A stretch of DNA of 49,910 nt from Serratia oryzae (GCF_001976145.1 NZ_MOXD01000016.1:51-49960); one strand, 5' to 3'. Shown: positions 36,781-44,594, counted from the first letter of the stretch. Made by a program: numbers and translations. The notes: generated from the letters alone by a model not told the origin.

Positions 36781-37107
36781 GGTTTGCTGCTGGCCCTGAA
36801 GTCTGTTTGAGCACTTACCCTATCATGAGACATCGTTAAAGTAATCTTGCCCCTGATCATGTTGTGACTGCCTGCGCAGCTTTATAGTGCGGGTTAATGA
36901 GTATATTGTCGTGCAATAAAGCCAGTAAAATTTAAAATGGCAGTATTGTTAACACCATTAACTCCACGTGTTATTTTACATAAAGCCTATTAACACCATA
37001 GAAACCATAACCACCATTAAAAACCCTGTTTAACTTTGAACATAATCACAGCGGTTAATCTGCGCATTTCTCTATGATGGCCGGACAAATAAATAAGAGG
37101 CCAGATT
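36781..37107. promoter_or_regulatory. Divergent region between sensor kinase and transporter
   Basis: AT-rich 327 bases. Three CACCAT-centred repeats stand out: AACACCATTAA (36951-36961), TTAACACCATA (36990-37000) and CCACCATTAA (37011-37020). All lie within 160 bases of the transporter start and could be response-regulator sites. AGAGG precedes the transporter ATG. No gene seen. Confidence 0.45.
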
Positions 37108-38463
37108 ATGAGCACAACCGATGATTCCTACCTCGTTGCCAAAGATAAAACGCCCCCGCGTTCGCTGCGCGAAAAGTGGTGGCATATTCTGGATAATTAC
37201 CAAATAGGCATTATTCCGCTGCCATTCTTTATTCTGGCTGGGGTGCTTATTTTACTGGACTGTCTGGCAGGTAAATTACCCAGCGATATCGTGGTGATGG
37301 TGGCCACGCTGGCCTTCTTCGGTTTTGCCTGTGGTGAGTTCGGTAAGCGTTTACCGCTGGTGGGGAAAATGGGGGCCGCAGCCATCTGTGCCACCTTTAT
37401 TCCTTCCGCGCTGGTGCATTATGGCCTGCTGCCGGATGTGGTGGTGGAGTCTACCACCAAATTCTATAAGTCGACCAATATTCTTTATCTCTACATCTGC
37501 TGCATTATCGTCGGCAGTATTATGAGTATGAATCGCCAGGTGCTGATTCAGGGGTTTTTGCGGATCTTTGTTCCTATGCTGTGTGGCGAAGTTGTCGGCA
37601 TGCTGGTTGGGATGGGGGTCGGTATGGTGCTTGGCCTGGAGCCGTTCCAGATTTTCTTCTTCCTGATCTTGCCGATTATGGCCGGTGGCGTCGGGGAAGG
37701 GGCGATTCCGTTGTCGATGGGCTATGCCGCTATCTTGCATATGGAGCAGGGTGTGGCACTGGGGCGCATTCTGCCGATCGTGATGTTGGGCGGCCTGACC
37801 GCCATTGTGATCGCGGGTTTGCTCAACCAGATGGGGAAACGTTACCCGCATTTAACTGGCGAAGGCAGCCTGATGCCAAGCAAACAGGGGGAGAGCGAGA
37901 TGCCGGTGGCCGAGCAGGCCAGCGGTAAGAGCGTGGATGTGAGCACCATTGCCTGTGGTGCCCTGCTGGCGATCCTGCTGTATATGGTCGGGATGTTGCT
38001 GAACCGGATGATTGGCCTGCCTGCGCCGGTTGGTATGCTGTTTGCCGCCGTGGCGGTGAAGCTGGCGCACGGGGTCTCTCCGCGCATTCAGCAAGGTTCG
38101 CAGGTGGTATATAAGTTTTTCCGTACGGCGGTGACTTATCCCATTCTGTTTGCCGTGGGGGTGGCGATCACGCCGTGGCAGGAACTGGTCAATGCTTTCA
38201 CCGTGCAGAACTTGATCGTAATTGTGACAACGGTGTGCGCACTGGTGGGCACCGGTTTCTTGGTCGGCAAGAAGATTGGTATGTACCCGATCGATGTGGC
38301 CATCGTTTCCTGTTGCCAGAGTGGGCAGGGCGGTACGGGGGACGTGGCGATCCTGACTGCGGGTAACCGTATGTCACTGATGCCATTCGCCCAGATCGCC
38401 ACGCGTATCGGTGGTGCGATTAACGTTTCGCTGTCGCTGCTGGCGTTGGCGCATTTCTTCTGA
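37108..38463 (+). CDS. 2-hydroxycarboxylate (citrate/malate) cation symporter
   Basis: Member of the 2HCT family (CitS, MaeN/CimH, MaeP) with 451 residues. Both re-entrant loop signatures are present: GGVGEGAIPLSMGYA in the first half and SGQGGTGDVAILTA in the second. The first-loop wording is closer to my memory of the malate/citrate members (CimH/MaeN) than of Klebsiella CitS. Expected to import malate or citrate with Na+ or H+. Divergent from its two-component system; terminated at 38475-38498. Confidence 0.9.
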   Translation: MSTTDDSYLVAKDKTPPRSLREKWWHILDNYQIGIIPLPFFILAGVLILLDCLAGKLPSDIVVMVATLAFFGFACGEFGKRLPLVGKMGAAAICATFIPSALVHYGLLPDVVVESTTKFYKSTNILYLYICCIIVGSIMSMNRQVLIQGFLRIFVPMLCGEVVGMLVGMGVGMVLGLEPFQIFFFLILPIMAGGVGEGAIPLSMGYAAILHMEQGVALGRILPIVMLGGLTAIVIAGLLNQMGKRYPHLTGEGSLMPSKQGESEMPVAEQASGKSVDVSTIACGALLAILLYMVGMLLNRMIGLPAPVGMLFAAVAVKLAHGVSPRIQQGSQVVYKFFRTAVTYPILFAVGVAITPWQELVNAFTVQNLIVIVTTVCALVGTGFLVGKKIGMYPIDVAIVSCCQSGQGGTGDVAILTAGNRMSLMPFAQIATRIGGAINVSLSLLALAHFF

Positions 38464-38474
38464 TGTGTGAGTTG

Positions 38475-38498
38475 CCCTGCCTTCCGGCGGGGTTTTTT
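38475..38498 (+). terminator. Terminator of the 2-hydroxycarboxylate transporter
   Basis: Stem CCCTGCC/GGCGGGG (38475-38481 with 38486-38492, one T-G pair), loop TTCC, followed by six T residues. It begins 12 bases after the stop codon. Confidence 0.9.
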
Positions 38499-38510
38499 AA
38501 GGGAATATTG

Positions 38511-38735
38511 AGGATCCAGGAGATTATTCAGGCTATTTCCGTCCTGGAACATAACCTTCTGATCGGCCGAGTGGTAAATAAAGGGATGCGTGAACTGGTG
38601 ATTGGTTATCAAACCAGAGGTTATGTGGCACTTTACCGCTATATTCCCAATATCGACACGGCGCTTGTGCTGGCGATCCGCAGCCAGAGAGAATTGGGGT
38701 ATTACTATACCCAAAATACTTCGAGTTGCTTGTAG
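38511..38735 (+). pseudogene. RelE/ParE-family toxin remnant
   Basis: The frame reading RIQEIIQAISVLEHNLLIGR, then GMRELVIGYQTRGYVALYRY and ALVLAIRSQRELGY, matches the C-terminal two thirds of ParE-type toxins (usual form: PLIGR, REL.I, GYVALYR, VLAIRHQRE.GY). The first ~30 residues are missing, replaced by the transporter terminator. The end runs into an ERIC-type repeat beginning at 38706. No antitoxin gene is beside it. A decayed toxin-antitoxin locus; no ribosome-binding site fits an intact start. Confidence 0.7.
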
Positions 38736-38811
38736 GCGGCAACAGAGCGAATCCCAATATGGGCCGAGTAACGCAGCCAACACACAAGCAACTTGAAGTA
38801 TGAAGGGTATA
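38706..38811. repeat. ERIC-type palindromic repeat
   Basis: A 106 bp palindrome from TATACCC to GGGTATA, with arms ATACTTCGAGTTGCTTG and CAAGCAACTTGAAGTAT (one mismatch) and a centre GAGCGAATCCCA/TGGGCCGAGTAACG. ERIC elements have these ends and a longer centre, so this is a copy with a short internal deletion. It truncates the toxin remnant's downstream end. Confidence 0.75.
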
Positions 38812-38818
38812 AAACTAA

Positions 38819-38842
38819 ACGGCCCACGGTTTCCCGTGGGCC
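38819..38842 (-). terminator. elaB terminator
   Basis: Perfect 9 bp stem GGCCCACGG/CCGTGGGCC (38821-38829 with 38834-38842), loop TTTC. On the minus strand it is followed by GTTTAGTTTT. It lies 40 bases past the elaB stop. Confidence 0.7.
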
Positions 38843-38882
38843 AGACGCACATCTATTTCATCTTTTTAGCTACAGGGGGTGT

Positions 38883-39191
38883 TTAACGCCGGGCGAGCAG
38901 GAGGCCGATGACGATGCCAACGGCGGCACCGATACCGACACCCTGCCAGGGTTTGTCTCGCACATAGCTATTGGCATGATCTGCCATGTCACGTGCATGC
39001 TGCGTCAGGCTGCTGGAGTCGTTGAAGCGCGCACGGGCATCACGTAAAACGCCTTTTGCCTTGCGGTGCAGTTCGCTTATCTCCTCTTTGGTTTTGCTGG
39101 CGGAATCGCGTAATACCTCATCCAGCGTATCGGCCAGCAGGGCTACGTCTTCATCGATGTCTCGTTCGACTTTTTCGGCTTTCTTGAACAT
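38883..39191 (-). CDS. elaB: ElaB/YqjD family ribosome-associated membrane protein (DUF883)
   Basis: A 102-residue C-tail-anchored inner-membrane protein. An amphipathic helical part (VALLADTLDEVLRDSASKTKEEI...) is followed by the family signature DKPWQGVGIGAAVGIVIGLLLARR, with the single membrane helix at the extreme C-terminus. ElaB and YqjD bind ribosomes and appear in stationary phase. The ATG at 39191 has GGAG upstream. The C-terminal signature resembles ElaB most; YqjD is the alternative. Confidence 0.88.
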   Translation of the reverse strand: MFKKAEKVERDIDEDVALLADTLDEVLRDSASKTKEEISELHRKAKGVLRDARARFNDSSSLTQHARDMADHANSYVRDKPWQGVGIGAAVGIVIGLLLARR

Positions 39192-39501
39192 TCGATTCTC
39201 CGTTTCGCATATATCTCCTCAGTATAGACCATTTTTTGACCTGTGCAGGCGAGCGCGGAAAGTTCGTCATTATCTCGGCATGCTATCGGCCATCTTCAGC
39301 AACCGGCAGCGATAAAGTCACCGTTGGCAGCGATTGGGATCATGGAACTAAACAAACTTTGCCGTACAGGGTTCACAAGCTCTGTACATTTGGTTACTCG
39401 GCGAAACCAATCACTCACGGAAGTACTGAATTGATTCCTTTATTATCTGTTTAACGGCCCAAATGGGGCTTACCGAAAAAACACTCTCTGAGGAATTAAA
39501 G
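39192..39501 (+). other. elaB-asr divergent intergenic region
   Basis: 310 bases holding both promoters. The asr side contains a RstA box (39385-39398) and an AT-rich stretch with TATTAT (39441-39446) as a possible -10 region. The asr ribosome-binding site GAGGA is at 39490-39494. Nothing else was recognised. Confidence 0.55.
39385..39398 (+). promoter_or_regulatory. RstA box upstream of asr
   Basis: TACATTTGGTTACT matches the published RstA consensus TACATNTNGTTACA at all but the last base. It lies 104 bases before the asr start codon. RstA is the acid- and PhoPQ-linked activator of asr in E. coli. Confidence 0.75.
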
Positions 39502-39882
39502 ATGAAAAAAGTATTAGCGCTGATCGTTGCTGCCACTATGGGTCTGTCTTCAATTGCTTTCGCTGCTGATACTGCAGCACCGGCGGCTGCCCCAGCGGCG
39601 ACTGATACCATGGCCGCTCCTGCAAGTGGTGACAAAGCGCCTGCAAAAGCGACTCATCATAAGAAAGAACACAAGAAAGCCACCAAAAAAGCCCCAGAGC
39701 AGAAAGCTCAGGCTGCTAAAAAGCACCACAAAGCTGACAAAAAAGCCCCTGTAGATCAGAAAGCTCAGGCTGCTAAAAAGCACCACAAAGCTGACAAAAA
39801 AGCCCCTGTAGATCAGAAAGCTCAGGCTGCTAAAAAACACCACAAAGCCAGCAAAAAAGCCGCTGCTCCAGCCGCTAAGTAA
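39502..39882 (+). CDS. asr: Acid shock protein Asr
   Basis: A 126-residue periplasmic protein: signal peptide ([21 protein letters not shown]), an Ala/Pro/Thr-rich pro-region, then a very basic Lys/His/Ala/Gln region with repeats of [19 protein letters not shown]. At DNA level this is a 57 bp tandem repeat (39700-39756, 39757-39813, then a partial third). Start chosen at 39502 because GAGGA precedes it and the signal peptide begins there. Asr is a disordered acid-protection chaperone in E. coli. Regulated by the RstA box upstream. Confidence 0.92.
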   Translation: MKKVLALIVAATMGLSSIAFAADTAAPAAAPAATDTMAAPASGDKAPAKATHHKKEHKKATKKAPEQKAQAAKKHHKADKKAPVDQKAQAAKKHHKADKKAPVDQKAQAAKKHHKASKKAAAPAAK

Positions 39883-39891
39883 GTGAAGACT

Positions 39892-39961
39892 GCGGAGCCG
39901 CTAACGGTTCCGCGTCATCAGTGAAATATCCTGACACCCGGTTCTCCGGGTGTCTTCTTTT
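39892..39961 (+). terminator. Tandem hairpins between asr and ydgU
   Basis: Two hairpins lie in the 93-base gap: GCGGAGCCG-ctaa-CGGTTCCGC (39892-39913, one G-T pair) and GACACCCGG-ttct-CCGGGTGTC (39933-39954), the second followed by TTCTTTT. They should end most asr transcripts and let a fraction continue into ydgU. Confidence 0.75.
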
Positions 39962-39975
39962 GAGGTTACGTCATC

Positions 39976-40071
39976 ATGATTAACCGCTATCTGTTTGAAG
40001 TGATCTTCAGTGCCGTAACGCTGTGTGGCCTGGTTGCTGCCTGGGATCTGTTCCTGACCAGCAGTCTTTGA
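39976..40071 (+). CDS. ydgU: Small acid-linked membrane protein YdgU
   Basis: A 31-codon reading frame, MINRYLFEVIFSAVTLCGLV and so on, ending FLTSSL. Start has GAGG 9 bases upstream. One membrane helix with an aromatic/basic N-terminus. E. coli has a 27-residue acid-induced membrane protein, YdgU (beginning with a similar RYRFEFILII run), directly downstream of asr. Position, size and the RYxFE motif support orthology. Function unknown. Confidence 0.75.
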   Translation: MINRYLFEVIFSAVTLCGLVAAWDLFLTSSL

Positions 40072-40137
40072 GGTTGGGAGACGTCGGGTTTTCTTTGTTA
40101 TTTCTGCTGTCTATCCCCATCGTTTACCGGGGAAAAC

Positions 40138-40584
40138 TTACCAATTAGCCAAGGCTTCGCGGTTATAGCGCTCGTTATAGGCGCGGCGGAACTGTGCCAG
40201 TTCGAACGCATCCAAATCCAGATCGGCGAAATAAAACAGCGCGGCCTCCGTGTGCTCGGCATGCAGTTCTGGCGACAGCCCGGCGCGCAACAGCGCTTCG
40301 CGCCACAGGCCAATCTGTTCGTCGTCTGCCTGCTTGATAAACGTCAGATAGATAAACAGCAGATAGGCGGCCTGATGCATCTCTTCGGTGTAGCCGTTGT
40401 TCAGCATGCGGATAAACGTCTGGCTGTTGCGGTTGCCCATTTCTTGCAGCATCGACTCAATCAGCATCGGTTTGACTTTCAGCAGGTGTGCCAGCGAATC
40501 TACCGCTTTGCGGGTGTCGGAAGTCAGAATGCGGTAACCAATAATAAATACTACGATCAGGGCGGCGATGATGATCCACGTCAT
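40138..40584 (-). CDS. DUF1198 family protein (YicN-like)
   Basis: A 148-residue protein with one N-terminal membrane helix (MTWIIIAALIVVFIIGYRIL), followed by TSDTRKAVDSLAHLL and a helical cytoplasmic part (VESMLQ-like IESMLQEMG, FRRAYNERYN). It matches the DUF1198/YicN architecture in E. coli. No known function. It stands alone, facing away from the adjacent coiled-coil gene, which is also on the minus strand 65 bases upstream. Confidence 0.75.
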   Translation of the reverse strand: MTWIIIAALIVVFIIGYRILTSDTRKAVDSLAHLLKVKPMLIESMLQEMGNRNSQTFIRMLNNGYTEEMHQAAYLLFIYLTFIKQADDEQIGLWREALLRAGLSPELHAEHTEAALFYFADLDLDAFELAQFRRAYNERYNREALANW

Positions 40585-40649
40585 TGATGATGTCTTACCG
40601 TCTTGGAGCGCCAGCAGTTGGCAGGAGACGCTGCAAACAGCGCCTGAAA

Positions 40650-40991
40650 TTATCCGTGTTGCTCGCCGCTGAAATTGCCGCTGGCGTGTTGCTGATTATG
40701 GGCATAGCGATTGAAGGTGGCGGCGTCTTTTGCCAGGGCATCCAGGTGCGCCCCCAGCATTTTGATCTGCTTGATCAGCGCATGTTGCTCCGGCACGGAA
40801 CTGGCGGTGCTCAGCTTGCGCATCAGTTGCTCATTCTGCATCCGCAGGGCCATTTCTCGCTGTTGGGCTGCTTCTAATTGTTGTTGCAAAGCCTGATAAC
40901 TTTGCTGCCATTCGCGGTGCTGTTTTTCAAAGCTGGCCTGCAACTCATTCATTGCATTCTGAAACTGGATATCCAGTTCACGCATGGTCAT
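40650..40991 (-). CDS. Small coiled-coil protein, MbeD-like
   Basis: The ATG at 40991 (AAAGGG seven bases upstream) gives 113 residues. Most is a predicted coiled coil rich in Gln/Glu/Leu (ELDIQFQNAMNELQASFEKQ, QLEAAQQREMALRMQNEQL). It resembles MbeD/MobD mobilisation-exclusion proteins of ColE1-type plasmids, but it is chromosomal with no relaxase or oriT nearby. The likeness could reflect coiled-coil composition only. Function not known. Confidence 0.6.
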   Translation of the reverse strand: MTMRELDIQFQNAMNELQASFEKQHREWQQSYQALQQQLEAAQQREMALRMQNEQLMRKLSTASSVPEQHALIKQIKMLGAHLDALAKDAATFNRYAHNQQHASGNFSGEQHG

Positions 40992-41182
40992 GGTTTTTTC
41001 CCTTTGCGGCACTCGATGATGGCCTGCAGTATAACGAAAATGGCTCAGAAGCTCACCCGTTGCGGCTAATTCCTGGCTTGCAACCTGTGTGGGGCGTTTT
41101 ACAATCTTCTTTATTCCCCCCCATCACAAGGATCCTCAGGTCGTTTATTGGTTGGCATAACTTCCCCCGAGAGTGACGCGAA

Positions 41183-41755
41183 ATGAGCAACGAAGACAAA
41201 GGTTTTTTTGAGCAGGCCATGGCCGATGTAACCCCGTTAGCCGAGGGGCAGCAGACGCTGTATTTTAAACCGCAAGATCCCATCGACAAACGCGCCCGCC
41301 GCGAAGCGCAGGCGTTACAGTTGGAAAACTTCCTCAGTACCGGTTTTCTCGACATTATTGCGTGCGATATCCCGTTGGAATACAAGGGGGAAGGCATTCA
41401 GCAGGGCGTGCTGGACAAACTGCGCAGTGGGCACTACCCGCCACAGGCCAGCCTGAATCTGCTGAAGCGCCCGGTAGAAACCTGCCGCCAGGAACTGTTC
41501 CGCTTTATTATGCAGGCGCAGCAGGCGAGCCTGCGTTCGCTGCTGATCGTACATGGCCGCGGGCGGGAAGATCAGAGCCACGCGAATATCGTGCGCAGCT
41601 ACGTGGCCAAATGGCTGGCACAGTTTGAGCAGGTGCAGGCCTTTTGCCGGGCGCTGCCGCGCGACGGTGGTGACGGTGCCTGCTATGTGACGCTGCGCAA
41701 ATCTGCTGCGGCGAAGGCCGATAACTTCGAACGCCACGCCAAGCGCAGCCGTTAA
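41183..41755 (+). CDS. smrA: Smr-domain DNA endonuclease-like protein SmrA
   Basis: 190 residues, as E. coli YdaL/SmrA (187). The N-terminal part carries LQLENFLSTGFLDIIACDIPLEY. The Smr domain (about 88-175) has the LLIVHGRGREDQSHANIVRSYVAKWL core with the HGxG motif and ends FERHAKRSR. Smr domains act as nucleases on structured DNA or RNA; MutS2/SmrA-type activity is the family expectation. The ribosome-binding site is weak. Confidence 0.9.
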   Translation: MSNEDKGFFEQAMADVTPLAEGQQTLYFKPQDPIDKRARREAQALQLENFLSTGFLDIIACDIPLEYKGEGIQQGVLDKLRSGHYPPQASLNLLKRPVETCRQELFRFIMQAQQASLRSLLIVHGRGREDQSHANIVRSYVAKWLAQFEQVQAFCRALPRDGGDGACYVTLRKSAAAKADNFERHAKRSR

Positions 41756-41799
41756 GCGTTTTCTTCGGCGAAATTGCCGATCGGCTGATTGAGAAAGCG

Positions 41800-42006
41800 T
41801 TGTCGCACACCGGAAGGAATGTCATTTTTTGCGCCAGAACACGCATCGTTTGGTCTACCCGTGAAATGGGGCGGCTGTATCATGCCAAAGGCGTTGAACG
41901 TTCGGTGCGCAACCTGTTGTGGCAAGGCAAATCGCAGCAGGAGTTTTATCGGGCGTTGGCGTGGTTGTACGGATGGAAAGAGCAGAACTGCCCGAAGCCA
42001 CGTTAA
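41800..42006 (+). other. Short open frame after smrA, uncertain
   Basis: A frame open from inside the 3' end of smrA through to a stop at 42004-42006 reads protein-like: RLIEKALSHTGRNVIFCART, then MGRLYHAKGVERSVRNLLWQ and EFYRALAWLYGWKEQ. There is no good start or ribosome-binding site; TTG at 41800 or ATG at 41866 are possibilities. I recognise no family. It may be a remnant of a once longer gene. Confidence 0.25.
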
Positions 42007-42051
42007 AAGGCAAAGCCAACGGCGCGGTTAAACGCCGTTGGCAGTAAAAAA

Positions 42052-42465
42052 TTACTGTTTAAACCACTTATGGTCCAGTGAGAAACGGCCCGCGCCGGTG
42101 ACCGAGAGCAGCAGTAACCCAGCGATAATACTGATGTTTTTAAAGAAATTAATCTCGTTGCCGAGCATTTCTGGCCCGGTCATCCGCCAGAATGGATGGC
42201 CGATCAGAGCCGTGCCCAGCACATAGACCGCATAAATAATGGCCAGCGGCCGGGTAAAAGCCCCCAGGACAATGGCAATACCGAAAATAAACTCAACCAC
42301 CACAGAAATGATCGCAGCCAGATAGGGCAGCGGGGTGCCGTAGCCCTCCATCGCCGTTACCGTGGCACCAAAGTTGGTCAGCTTCATCCAACCGAAAACA
42401 ATAAACAAAACCATCAGCAGTATTCTGGACAACAGAATGGTGCTGTCTTTTAAACTTTCGCTCAT
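42052..42465 (-). CDS. DoxX family membrane protein
   Basis: Starting at the ATG at 42465 (AAGGGG upstream) gives 137 residues with four hydrophobic helices. DoxX features: ILLMVLFIVFGWMKLTNF in helix 1, VVVEFIFGIAIVLGAFTRPLA, and ALIGHPFW before the last helices. E. coli relatives are YphA and YqjF. Proposed roles in the family involve redox or membrane integrity; none is established for this one. Single-gene unit. Confidence 0.85.
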   Translation of the reverse strand: MSESLKDSTILLSRILLMVLFIVFGWMKLTNFGATVTAMEGYGTPLPYLAAIISVVVEFIFGIAIVLGAFTRPLAIIYAVYVLGTALIGHPFWRMTGPEMLGNEINFFKNISIIAGLLLLSVTGAGRFSLDHKWFKQ

Positions 42466-42609
42466 CGTGAACCCCTTAGCCACTACGGAATGATGTGGTT
42501 GTACCTAGTAAAGACTAGAACAAGTTCACACTTTTTCTAGTGTGGGCAGAGAGATACGATTTTTGAAACCGGCAGCATAAGGTGACCAAAGGGGCCACTT
42601 GGCGGCAGG

Positions 42610-43140
42610 CTAGGTGCGCTGCTGGTTCCAGGGCATCTTGGCTAACAACGTCGCCATGCCGCAAAAGCCGCTGAGCCCGGCAAACAGCAACCCTGCGCCA
42701 ACAAAGCTGGGCAGCAGGAAGAACAGCGGGGTGAGCGTGTAGCCTAAGGCCGCACCCAGCAGAATCAGCGAGCCTGCGGCAATCTGCACCTGGCGCATCA
42801 GCGGCAGCGGCTGATTTTTATCTTTCACTACCTCCAATCCCTGCTGTTTCCAGCCGTTGATGCCGCCTTCGAGCAGATAAACCTTGGCCGGTGAAGCGGC
42901 GGTTGCCAGCACTGCCGCATTCTGCGCGGTGCGCTTGCCGGACTGGCAGTGGAAAATAACCACATCCTGCTCGCAGAGCGGCTGCGGTTTTTCACCTTTT
43001 TCAATCACCGACAGAGAGAGCAGACAGGCTTGGGCAATATGCTCATGGGCATATTCATCGGCATCGCGGATGTCGAATAAGCGTGCCCCTTGCTTTAGCC
43101 GCTGTTGAGCGTCTTGTGACGTTATCGTTTCTACGTTCAT
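42610..43140 (-). CDS. ygaP: Membrane rhodanese YgaP
   Basis: A 176-residue protein: rhodanese domain (1-~105) with the catalytic cysteine C65 in FHCQSGKRT, followed by two C-terminal membrane helices (DUF2892; [21 protein letters not shown], then a second). It transfers sulfane sulfur and handles persulfides at the membrane. It starts 7 bases after ygaV, the same pair as in E. coli, so it is controlled by that repressor. Confidence 0.93.
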   Translation of the reverse strand: MNVETITSQDAQQRLKQGARLFDIRDADEYAHEHIAQACLLSLSVIEKGEKPQPLCEQDVVIFHCQSGKRTAQNAAVLATAASPAKVYLLEGGINGWKQQGLEVVKDKNQPLPLMRQVQIAAGSLILLGAALGYTLTPLFFLLPSFVGAGLLFAGLSGFCGMATLLAKMPWNQQRT

Positions 43141-43147
43141 ATCATCC

Positions 43148-43459
43148 TCATGGGCAATAGATGGCTTTTAGCGTGCTGATGATTTCCTGCACGGCGGTGT
43201 TTTTGATGAAGTAGTTGATGCGTTGCCCATCTCTGGCGTTTTCAATCAACCCTTCATCACGCATTCTGGCCAGATGCTGCGAGGTTGCCGACGGGCTCAA
43301 CCCCGTGATGGCGGCCAATTCGCCCGCACCCGTGCCAGGGGAATCCACCAGCATACAAAGGATCAGTAGGCGGTGAGGATTGCTCATGGCTTTAAGCAGT
43401 TTTGATGCAGCATCGGCGCTGGCGAGCAGTGCTTGCAGGTCTTGGTTTGTTGTCATCAT
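43148..43459 (-). CDS. ygaV: ArsR-family sulfide/persulfide-responsive repressor YgaV
   Basis: A 103-residue winged-helix repressor (E. coli YgaV 99). [15 protein letters not shown] and the recognition helix [19 protein letters not shown] are conserved. Two cysteines, C35 and C102, correspond to the pair that forms a tetrasulfide in SqrR-type sensors. Start is ATG at 43459 or 43456. Tandem operator-like repeats begin four bases before the start codon, so autoregulation of ygaVP is expected. Confidence 0.92.
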   Translation of the reverse strand: MMTTNQDLQALLASADAASKLLKAMSNPHRLLILCMLVDSPGTGAGELAAITGLSPSATSQHLARMRDEGLIENARDGQRINYFIKNTAVQEIISTLKAIYCP

Positions 43460-43462
43460 TAC

Positions 43463-43494
43463 TTTAGTAAGTTCTAAATTTAGTAAATTCTAAA
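43463..43494 (-). promoter_or_regulatory. Tandem palindromic operator of ygaVP
   Basis: Two adjacent 16 bp units TTTAGTAAGTTCTAAA (43463-43478) and TTTAGTAAATTCTAAA (43479-43494) differ at one base. Each is a TTTAG-N6-CTAAA palindrome. They abut the ygaV start, a position that would block transcription or initiation. The size and AT-richness suit an ArsR-family dimer on each unit. Confidence 0.75.
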
Positions 43495-43778
43495 TTATTT
43501 ATCCATCAAATGCACGCAGAGTTTTTAACCCGTGTTAATACTGACCTGAAGCGGTTTTTGCCCACCGTTATGCCAATTTCGCCATCTTCGCTAAAGAAAT
43601 CCCTCAAGCATCTGACTCCCTTCAATACCATAGTGATGATTCTGTTTAACAAAAAATAAACAAAAAAACATACACATAAGCGTTAGATGTCTCATTCATC
43701 GGCGGCTTTTCACTTCCGTTAAACAGAGTCTGTCAGCCGCAACGTTGTTCACAAGAACCTGCAACTGGGAGCATCAAT
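43495..43778 (+). other. Upstream region of the phosphatase-transporter operon
   Basis: Rest of the 319-base gap. It contains an AT-rich stretch (about 43648-43675) that may hold a promoter and GGGAG nine bases before the phosphatase ATG. No gene, repeat or recognised operator. Confidence 0.45.
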
Positions 43779-44594
43779 ATGGAACTGAAGTATTTCACTC
43801 AGGTAGCTGAATCCATCGCCGATCGGACTCGTCAGTTACTGAAACAAGAACGCCAGCGCTACCTTTACGGCGGCCGGGAATTTGCTACCAAAGACGATCT
43901 CAGCCCGGTCACCCTCATTGATCAGCAAACCGAGCAGTTAATTCGCGAGCAGTTAAACCAGGCATTTCCTACCCATGGCATTTTGGGGGAAGAGTTCGGT
44001 GCCGAAGCGCAAAACGAAGAGTGGGTATGGGTGATCGATCCCATCGATGGCACCAAACAGTTTATCGCGGGCGTTCCGGTTTACGGCACGCTGCTGGCGC
44101 TGTGCCACCATGGCCGGCCGGTGGTTGGGATCATTGATATCCCGGCGCTGGATGAACGCTGGGTCGGCGTTGCCGGGCAGCCCAGCACGCTGAATGGCCG
44201 TGTGATCACCACCCGCCCCTGTAAACATCTGGCTGATGCCCTGATGTCCACCAGCAATACCGAGTTTGTGCTGCCTGAACATCGGGCGGGCTACAACCAT
44301 CTGCTCAAAGCCAGCAAATGGCGGATCTACGGCGCGGCTTGCTACTCCTATGGCTGCCTGGCTTCTGGCCGTATCGATCTCAGCGTCGACAGCGGCGGTA
44401 TGCGCGAGGTCGATTACTGCGCCATGGTGCCGATCATCGAAGGGGCCGGCGGCAAAATCACCGATTGGTACGGCGAGCCGCTCACCCTGTATTCCAAATC
44501 CACCGTTGTTGCCGCGGGCGATCCACAACTGCATGCGCAGGTGCTGGCGGCGCTCACCCATCACAGCAGTTCACAGCCTAACTCTCTCGCATGA
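43779..44594 (+). CDS. Inositol-monophosphatase superfamily phosphatase
   Basis: A 271-residue Mg2+-dependent phosphomonoesterase of the IMPase/HisN/CysQ group. Metal ligands: E71 in GILGEEFG, then D87, I89 and D90 in WVIDPIDGTKQF, and D212 in REVDYCAMVPIIEGAGG. The histidinol-phosphatase (HisN) branch looks as good a fit as inositol phosphatase. It is immediately followed by an organophosphate transporter, so its substrate may be the imported sugar or polyol phosphate. That is inference. It has no signal peptide, so it acts in the cytoplasm. Confidence 0.85.
   Translation: MELKYFTQVAESIADRTRQLLKQERQRYLYGGREFATKDDLSPVTLIDQQTEQLIREQLNQAFPTHGILGEEFGAEAQNEEWVWVIDPIDGTKQFIAGVPVYGTLLALCHHGRPVVGIIDIPALDERWVGVAGQPSTLNGRVITTRPCKHLADALMSTSNTEFVLPEHRAGYNHLLKASKWRIYGAACYSYGCLASGRIDLSVDSGGMREVDYCAMVPIIEGAGGKITDWYGEPLTLYSKSTVVAAGDPQLHAQVLAALTHHSSSQPNSLA

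Noticed and set aside
39700-39846. Possible CRISPR-like or intergenic repeat array
   Set aside because: The repeat is in frame within asr and encodes its Lys/His-rich repeats; there are no spacers. No CRISPR array was seen anywhere in the window.
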